DNA of 10,698 nucleotides from Bacillota bacterium (GTDB lineage: Bacteria > Bacillota > Clostridia > Lachnospirales > Lachnospiraceae), in NCBI GenBank assembly GCA_023420085.1, contig JAEZWQ010000049.1, positions 1-10,698 of the forward strand, read 5' to 3'. A model generated the notes under the pieces. The model made no database searches. It had not been told where the DNA came from and was given only the letters and a program-made list of their open reading frames with translations. This document shows positions 1 to 5,039 of this stretch, piece after piece; position 1 is the stretch's first letter; the number at the start of each line of letters is the position of its first letter. Made by a program: the position numbers and the translations under genes.

Positions 1-3000
1 AGCTCCATACCCGAACCTCACCGTTGCCGATATTTTCTTCATAAGTTGTGTCTGCGACAGGAGCCGGGTTTACCTTGGAGCCGTTGAGCTTACTACCTTC
101 TTTGCTTGGCAGACGCTTCGTAATCTCCTCAGGTAAGGGAGTTGTCTTGTCTTCAGACTCAAACTTATAGATCACGCTATATAGAGGAACGATTGGCGTT
201 GCAGGGATGACCTTTTGGAATGTCCAGGTACCAACGAACTCGTTGTCACCGCGGACAAGTTCCATGTCCGGCTTGTCGTAGCCGGTAAAGGTCCACTTAC
301 CGCCTTCAACCTCAACCACGGTTTTACCCGGCTGGGTCGGGGTCACAGTCGTACCAATATTCCCATTCTGATCATCAGGGGTAAGACCTGCAGGATCCTG
401 GCTCACCTTATTCGCGATTTCTTCAGGAAGCTGCTTACCCGGTGTGCCAGACACGAAACGATGCGTGTACGGGACCGTGTCAACCGCGTAGGTCCACTCA
501 CCAATCAAGACGTTATCAGCCTCTGTGTTGGTAAGAGTAAGAGGAGAATTGGTGTAGGCAACAAAAGTCCACGTGCCCTTATCAGTTTGGTGAGTTGTCT
601 TGGTCGGGTTCTCAGCATTGACCGAGTCACCAACATAATGCGTGCCAGTCACTGCCGGAGCATAAGTCTGGATTTCAGCAGGCAAAGGCTCAGTCACATC
701 TTGAGCAGCAACATAGCGGTAGCTGTAGGTGGTCTTTAGTGTGTAGGACCAGGTGCCTACAAACTTATTCTCACCCGTACGGCTGAGTGTGAGATTTGGC
801 TTGTCATAGCCCTGGAAGGTCCACTTACCGTCCTCATCGAGAACCTCAGTTTGTGTTGGCTGTGTTGGCTGAACCTGAGTTCCAAGGTTACCTTCCTGAT
901 CATCAGGGATAAGACCGTTGTCAGCAACCTTCTTGGTGAGGACCTCAGGAAGAGGCTTGTTGGCTGCAGGATCGGCCACGAATTCATGCGTGTACGGAAC
1001 CGTATCAGGTGCGTATGACCAGTATCCAACAAATTCATTAGTGCCATCTACAAGCTGAAGTGCATCTTTCTCATATTCCTTAAATGTCCAGGTACCTTCA
1101 GCATCCTGGTAGGTTTGGCTCATAGCAGCCTCAGCATTGACCGAGTCGCCAACGTAGTGATCCCTAGTGGAATCAACATCAGGACGTAAGTTTTGAATTG
1201 CTGCTGGGAGTTCTTTTTCTACCTCAGGTGCTTTCTCGTAACGGTAGGAGTAGGTTACTTTCTTGACAAAGTTCCACAGCCCCACAAACTCATGCGTTCC
1301 TTGACGAATTAAGGTGAGTTGATCAGGCGTGTAGGTACCGCTAAAGGTCCATTTACCATCTTCTACCTTATATTCGTCGGTGTCAGGCTGAGTTGGATGT
1401 ACGGTTTCACCGAGATTACCTGTCTGCGCATTGGGGGTAAGGCCCCCTTGAGCTTTTGTCTTAGAGATCATCTCGGGAAGCGTCATTCCTTGAGTGCCAC
1501 TCTCGTAACGGTGCGTGTACTGAGTGGTGTCAATAGCGTATGACCAGTAGCCGATGAACTTATTAGGCTGCCCTTTAGCGACCTCCAAGCTGTCTTTCTC
1601 GTAATTGGTGAAAGTCCATGTGCCAGTGTCGTCTTGGTAAGTTTCTTTCTTCGGACGATCAGCCCGGACAGAATCACCAACGTAATGCTCGCTGCCATGA
1701 GAGGTGGGCAAGAACTCATCGGTGTTAATGACCGCTGGAAGATCTATATCTACACCTTGAGCCTTCTGATACTCGTAGCTAATAGCTTCTTTGTCTTGTT
1801 CTTTCCAGATTGCGTAGACAACCGTGTTATCGGTGATCGTAGTGGTGCCGGTAAACATACCCGTTTCATCATTCGGGTCGTGGGTTTTGTCTTTATGCCA
1901 ACCAACGAAAGTCCACTTTTTCCCGGCCGGCCCATCTGGGCGGGTCGGGTTGTCAGGGTGATTATCTCCGGTTGATCCACCATTGGAAATCTTGGAGACA
2001 ACCTTGTGGTCATCTTCCTCTTTATCAGGGTAGTTGTACTTGTAATTTACCTTGTAGAGGCGCTCCCACTCACCAACAAACTTGTTTTCGCCATCCTGAA
2101 CGACAAGCTCAGTAGCAGACTTGCCATTGTGGGTATAGCCGTTAAACTTCCAATCGTACTCGCCTACAGTAAGCTCTTTGACTGGTGTCTGGTCCTTGCT
2201 GGGATCTTGAGCGATCGCAGACGTACCGATCTCATGCCGTTCATTACCTGGCAAGAGGTCTTTGATCTCTTGCGGAAGTTCTACATTGTCTTTACCAACA
2301 AACTCATACGTCACTGGTGCAGTCGTAGGAGTAGGCGGAACAGGTTCAGATGTCATCTCCCATACGCCAACGAATTTGTTGATTGCAGGATCAGAATTGT
2401 CGTTGTACTGAGCAGTAACATTGTGCTCAGTTTCAACACTTTCTGTATTCGTTTTGGTGTTGTCAGTGGTGTAACCGTGGAAGGTCCACTGTGAACCATC
2501 GGCAAGAGTGACTGAATCCTTAAACTGATCTTGCGTACCGTCTTGTTTGGTGTATGTATCGCCGACTTTGATACCGGTAACGCTAGCACCGGCAGAAAAC
2601 TCTTCTGTAAGCTTTGGCGTCAAGGCAACAAGCTCATCAGGGAGGGAAGTCTCAGGGTTAGTCTTGTCAACAAACTCGTAGCTAACCGGAATCTTGAGTT
2701 CTCGAATACCTAAAACATACTTTCTTCCGTAATTAAGTACGTTTTTCACTGTTTGTGGAGAATTATCCCTTGCGCCAGGATAGTTGATAGTATCAAAGAG
2801 ATTTCCAAAAGTTGCCATGATAAACAACTCTTGGATCTTAGCCTCGTCATATTCTTGATATTTTCCGCCTAGGCTTGAGCCAGGTAAATACTCAGCAATA
2901 ATCTGTTCTTTACTTGGAAGAGTTGACGGGATATTCTTTCCGGCCAGAAGATCATTCGTAATCGTCTTTTCAGAAAAGTCAATATTGTCGCCAGCATCAC

Positions 3001-3760
3001 CCTTAAGGATTTGTTCTTTTGACTTAATATAAGTCTCAACACGTCTGTTTGTGGGGGATGTAGATCCTGCCTTAGGAATTACCTCGTGGACATTTTTCTG
3101 TCCATTAACATTATCGCCGAGCAATTTTGAGAATGCATTATTGGCTGTACCCTTGTGATACTTATTAGAGTTCATCCACAAAATAAGGTTATCCAGGTTA
3201 TCTTGGCGCTCCTTAATACGATTTTGAATATGATTGAAGAGATCTACCATATTCGCGCCAGTTGAATACGAGCCAATCAGCTCCTGCATGAATGCCTTAT
3301 CTTTATCGTAATTTATATCTATTGTTACGAAGTCGGCAACTTCATTCAACTCAAAAATAAAGCGTGTATAACTAGAAGGTTTTCCGGTAATATGACCGCT
3401 TGTATAATTGAAACCTGGAGCTGCTTTTTCATAGGCCTGATACATTGTCGACCAGCTACTGCTTGGTTCAACTTCGCCGCCTGCTGCAGATTTTAGAGTT
3501 CTTAAATCTCTCCCAGTTGGTTTTGCTTTATCCTGGGTCATAAGGAGCGTCAGGATCTCGTCTGTTATCGTACCATCTGGATTTCTTTTGGCATCATACA
3601 AATCATAACGATACGAAAAATGCTCAACAATTTCGTAGCTAAACGATCCAGCAGCAGCCCAGGCGCGCTGCGTATTCATAAAACCTGCCGGTAGGGCAAG
3701 CAACATAGTGATGACAAATACCAGAAACCCGAAAGGCCTCTTTTTTGCATACCGAGCCAC
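1..3760 (-). CDS. Large secreted SHIRT-repeat surface protein (putative adhesin), 3' end outside window
   Basis: The minus-strand frame starting with GTG at 3760 is open to the left edge (1253 codons), so the C-terminus is missing. The start is fixed by GGAGG six bases upstream and by a signal peptide: basic ARYAKKR, a hydrophobic core at residues 10-28, and an AWA cleavage site at 33-35. Residues 36 to about 350 form a head I do not recognise. From 357 come tandem modules with the pattern LPxE...WTFxGYxK...NxFVGxW, which match SHIRT domains of streptococcal surface proteins such as Sgo0707: 357-469 (divergent, with an insert), 483-567, 658-742, 743-831, 832-917, 918-1006, 1007-1092, 1093-1181 and a partial one from 1194. 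Residues 568-655 are a different module, ending FVGWHKDK...VVYAIWK, like InlB B-repeats. I see no cysteine. By family analogy the repeats are a stalk holding the head away from the wall; an LPXTG-type anchor would be expected beyond the edge but is not seen. The gene is AT-rich compared with the right half. Confidence 0.9.
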   Translation of the reverse strand, partial: MARYAKKRPFGFLVFVITMLLALPAGFMNTQRAWAAAGSFSYEIVEHFSYRYDLYDAKRNPDGTITDEILTLLMTQDKAKPTGRDLRTLKSAAGGEVEPSSSWSTMYQAYEKAAPGFNYTSGHITGKPSSYTRFIFELNEVADFVTIDINYDKDKAFMQELIGSYSTGANMVDLFNHIQNRIKERQDNLDNLILWMNSNKYHKGTANNAFSKLLGDNVNGQKNVHEVIPKAGSTSPTNRRVETYIKSKEQILKGDAGDNIDFSEKTITNDLLAGKNIPSTLPSKEQIIAEYLPGSSLGGKYQEYDEAKIQELFIMATFGNLFDTINYPGARDNSPQTVKNVLNYGRKYVLGIRELKIPVSYEFVDKTNPETSLPDELVALTPKLTEEFSAGASVTGIKVGDTYTKQDGTQDQFKDSVTLADGSQWTFHGYTTDNTKTNTESVETEHNVTAQYNDNSDPAINKFVGVWEMTSEPVPPTPTTAPVTYEFVGKDNVELPQEIKDLLPGNERHEIGTSAIAQDPSKDQTPVKELTVGEYDWKFNGYTHNGKSATELVVQDGENKFVGEWERLYKVNYKYNYPDKEEDDHKVVSKISNGGSTGDNHPDNPTRPDGPAGKKWTFVGWHKDKTHDPNDETGMFTGTTTITDNTVVYAIWKEQDKEAISYEYQKAQGVDIDLPAVINTDEFLPTSHGSEHYVGDSVRADRPKKETYQDDTGTWTFTNYEKDSLEVAKGQPNKFIGYWSYAIDTTQYTHRYESGTQGMTLPEMISKTKAQGGLTPNAQTGNLGETVHPTQPDTDEYKVEDGKWTFSGTYTPDQLTLIRQGTHEFVGLWNFVKKVTYSYRYEKAPEVEKELPAAIQNLRPDVDSTRDHYVGDSVNAEAAMSQTYQDAEGTWTFKEYEKDALQLVDGTNEFVGYWSYAPDTVPYTHEFVADPAANKPLPEVLTKKVADNGLIPDDQEGNLGTQVQPTQPTQTEVLDEDGKWTFQGYDKPNLTLSRTGENKFVGTWSYTLKTTYSYRYVAAQDVTEPLPAEIQTYAPAVTGTHYVGDSVNAENPTKTTHQTDKGTWTFVAYTNSPLTLTNTEADNVLIGEWTYAVDTVPYTHRFVSGTPGKQLPEEIANKVSQDPAGLTPDDQNGNIGTTVTPTQPGKTVVEVEGGKWTFTGYDKPDMELVRGDNEFVGTWTFQKVIPATPIVPLYSVIYKFESEDKTTPLPEEITKRLPSKEGSKLNGSKVNPAPVADTTYEENIGNGEVRVWS
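218..1789 (-). repeat. Three tandem copies of a two-domain SHIRT super-unit (about 175 residues each)
   Basis: Within the surface protein two kinds of module alternate. Type 1 (residues 658-742, 832-917, 1007-1092) carries HYVGDSV, then GTWTF and mostly ends in a GxWxYA motif. Type 2 (743-831, 918-1006, 1093-1181) starts DTxxYTHxF or DTTQYTHRY, carries GLxPxxQxGNxG, then PTQP and GKWTF. Together they form super-units of 174, 175 and 175 residues at 1268-1789, 743-1267 and 218-742. The copies are clearly homologous but diverged in DNA and protein, unlike the near-identical repeats of streptococcal length-variable proteins. The simplest reading is duplication of a domain pair followed by drift. 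Confidence 0.85.
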
Positions 3761-3766
3761 TGGAAA

Positions 3767-3771
3767 CCTCC
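3767..3771 (-). promoter_or_regulatory. Shine-Dalgarno site of the surface protein gene
   Basis: GGAGG on the minus strand lies six bases before the GTG at 3760. It decides this start over the out-of-frame ATG at 3750 and over in-frame ATGs inside the signal peptide. It contrasts with the right-hand genes, several of which lack any such site. Confidence 0.85.
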
Positions 3772-3789
3772 ATATCAAAATATCGTGCT

Positions 3790-3820
3790 AGTATACAGGT
3801 TTCATCTTTATCTAGATCAA
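3790..3820 (-). promoter_or_regulatory. Likely promoter of the surface protein gene
   Basis: On the minus strand TATACT (3790-3795) is a good -10 box. TTGATC (3815-3820) is a possible -35 box, but the 19-base spacer is longer than ideal. Transcription would start near 3783, leaving a leader of about 20 bases that includes the GGAGG site. This is pattern matching only. Confidence 0.5.
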
Positions 3821-3968
3821 GACAATCCCCTTAATTCTAACATCCGCATCCCAGCCTGTAAACCTCAGATTCACTTCGACTGTTTTCAGATAAATTGCAG
3901 ACTTTTACCCCTACCGTACAAGCCCGACAGACAAGACACGCTACCAAGGTGCACTAGCTAAAAGAGGA

Positions 3969-4021
3969 CCCCCCCTCAGATACACCATCTATCTACTAGA
4001 CTCCAAAAAGTTAGCCCCCCC
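3969..4021. repeat. Two C7 homopolymer tracts upstream of the surface protein gene
   Basis: Runs of seven C occur at 3969-3975 and 4015-4021, 46 bases apart and with loosely similar flanks (both followed shortly by CAG). They lie 210-260 bases upstream of the surface protein start, beyond the proposed promoter. Such tracts are slippage-prone; an effect on expression is only a guess. Confidence 0.5.
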
Positions 4022-4464
4022 ATCAGGCAACCAAGAAGAACTCTCACCACAACCCATCACTGTAGAAGAGATGAATATAGCGACTAGACCCGTACCACAG
4101 CCATCATACAATGACATAACTGCTATCTCATATGCTAGTCAGAGATATTTTATAGCTGCACATTAAGCGGATGTTCAGTTGTTGCGGATAGGGTTCATAC
4201 TTTGTAGACGTATGCATGAGCGTGAGGTAGTGCAGCAATGCTCTCCCTCCCTCTTACCTACGCGATAGTCAATATTTTTGCTCGGCACAGACGTTAGATC
4301 CTTCACCATGATCTGGATGAGGTATGAACCACCGAGGGTAATGCATTTTTATGATCCAGCTAATCTAGGATGAAACATCATTCCCGCATTTTTTTGGTAA
4401 AATTGGAAGAGAAGTCATGTTTCAAACCATACACACAACTTTGCCCCCAACCTATCAATAACGA

Positions 4465-4483
4465 ATATCGAGCTAATCGATAT
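4465..4483. repeat. 7-bp inverted repeat with 5-base spacer
   Basis: ATATCGA (4465-4471) and TCGATAT (4477-4483) are perfect reverse complements around GCTAA. The size suits a dimeric repressor site, but no gene starts close by, so the role is unknown. Confidence 0.4.
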
Positions 4484-4610
4484 GAAAAGTTTCAATCTCA
4501 TTCCATCTAGCAACCATCCTCTCTATCACTCACACGATTCTGCTGATTTCTGGCTACTCTTATAACCACTACAAAATCAAGTGGAAGCAAGAAAGACCGC
4601 TGGTCACCTA

Positions 4611-4650
4611 AACTTTTTGACGCAAGCCTTAACCTTTTGACGCAAGACAA
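4611..4650. repeat. Two tandem 20-bp repeats with core TTTTGACGCAAG
   Basis: Positions 4611-4630 and 4631-4650 match at 16 of 20 bases and share AAC followed by TTTTGACGCAAG. The 20-bp period is about two helical turns, as for tandem binding sites on one DNA face. The copies are close to where the base composition changes. Function unknown. Confidence 0.6.
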
Positions 4651-4810
4651 AACCGGGCGCAGGTGTATGCAAAATTTTTCGCCAGCCTCACTACACCAAG
4701 CAAAACGAGCCTCCGAACGGTTTCTCAAAGCGCCCTCGCGCAGACCCACCAACACACAACCCCAAACCGCGCAAAACCCTAAAAACCGCCATCTACCAGC
4801 GTTTTTACTC

Positions 4811-4840
4811 AACAAAAAAAGCTCCCACCATGGGGGGCTT
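4811..4840 (-). terminator. Rho-independent terminator of the tRNA-Gly gene
   Basis: On the minus strand AAGC-C-CCC, a six-base loop, then GGG-A-GCTT form a stem of 4 plus 3 pairs with one C/A mismatch, followed directly by a T tract (A7 at 4814-4820 on the plus strand). It begins 37 bases after the tRNA CCA end and points the same way. On the plus strand no T tract follows, so it should work in one direction only. Confidence 0.65.
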
Positions 4841-4876
4841 CCAAAATCGATACAGTGTATCAATTGAGTGTCTAAG

Positions 4877-4951
4877 TGGAGCGGACGACGGGATTCGAAC
4901 CCGCAACATTCAGCTTGGGAAGCTGACGCTCTACCGTTGAACTACGTCCGC
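4877..4951 (-). tRNA. tRNA-Gly, anticodon CCC, with encoded CCA
   Basis: The full cloverleaf can be drawn on the minus strand. The acceptor stem is GCGGACG/CGTCCGC (4945-4951 with 4881-4887). The D arm is GTTC/GAGC, and the anticodon arm is TCAGC-TTCCCAA-GCTGA, giving anticodon CCC. The variable loop has five bases, and the T arm GCGGG-TTCGAAT-CCCGT has one G-T pair. The discriminator base T at 4880 is followed by an encoded CCA (4877-4879). It reads GGG glycine codons. It transcribes away from the dehydrogenase gene, with its own promoter and terminator. Its 3' end faces the AT-rich left half, the usual side for elements that integrate into tRNA genes. Confidence 0.96.
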
Positions 4952-4968
4952 AATTGCTTCGACGCATC

Positions 4969-4974
4969 ATTATA
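4969..4974 (-). promoter_or_regulatory. -10 box of the tRNA-Gly promoter
   Basis: A perfect TATAAT on the minus strand lies 17 bases before the tRNA 5' end at 4951. No clear -35 box is seen at 17-19 bases (TCTGTG and TGTCTG are weak candidates). It is divergent from the dehydrogenase promoter in the same 88-base gap. Confidence 0.6.
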
Positions 4975-5003
4975 GCAGCGTTACCCCCGACCACAGACAT
5001 GCC

Positions 5004-5032
5004 CTGACAGCAGCGCTCACCCCGGCTAGGAT
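5004..5032 (+). promoter_or_regulatory. Promoter of the FAD/Fe-S dehydrogenase gene, leaderless geometry
   Basis: CTGACA (5004-5009), a 17-base spacer and TAGGAT (5027-5032) form a good -35/-10 pair. The predicted transcription start is at or next to the GTG at 5040, seven bases after the -10 box. No Shine-Dalgarno fits that start, so a leaderless mRNA beginning with GTG is likely. Leaderless transcripts are common in Actinobacteria. Confidence 0.6.
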
Positions 5033-5039
5033 TTGGCGC

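Larger units (their letters stand above)
3821..4810. other. AT-rich intergenic region with no supportable gene
   Basis: About 1 kb lies between the surface protein promoter and the tRNA terminator. Frames on both strands break up quickly. The longest open frame (4507-4863, minus) would run through the tRNA terminator, has no ribosome site and resembles no family I know. The left two thirds are AT-rich; from about 4660 the base composition rises towards that of the right half. Small elements inside are listed separately. A decayed mobile element is possible, but I find no transposase motif or convincing terminal repeat. Confidence 0.6.

Noticed and set aside
215..2494. Several plus-strand open frames across the surface protein gene
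   Set aside because: The minus-strand frame is open for 1253 codons with clear repeats; these are shadows.
4192..4330. 9-bp inverted repeat GGTTCATAC/GTATGAACC as ends of a small mobile element
   Set aside because: The arms are short, no target duplication flanks them, and the 120 bases between encode nothing recognisable; chance cannot be excluded.
4371..4424. 8-bp inverted repeat TGAAACAT/ATGTTTCA
   Set aside because: The arms are 38 bases apart in AT-rich DNA with no nearby gene start; probably chance.
4417..4461. 14-codon frame after a GGAAGAGAAG purine stretch
   Set aside because: Too short and without recognisable content; similar chance cases are expected in AT-rich DNA.
4507..4863. 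118-codon open frame on the minus strand in the gap
   Set aside because: It runs through the tRNA terminator, has no ribosome site, an erratic composition and no family resemblance.
4637..4867. 76-codon open frame on the plus strand
   Set aside because: Low-complexity basic translation with no ribosome site; it also crosses the tRNA terminator.
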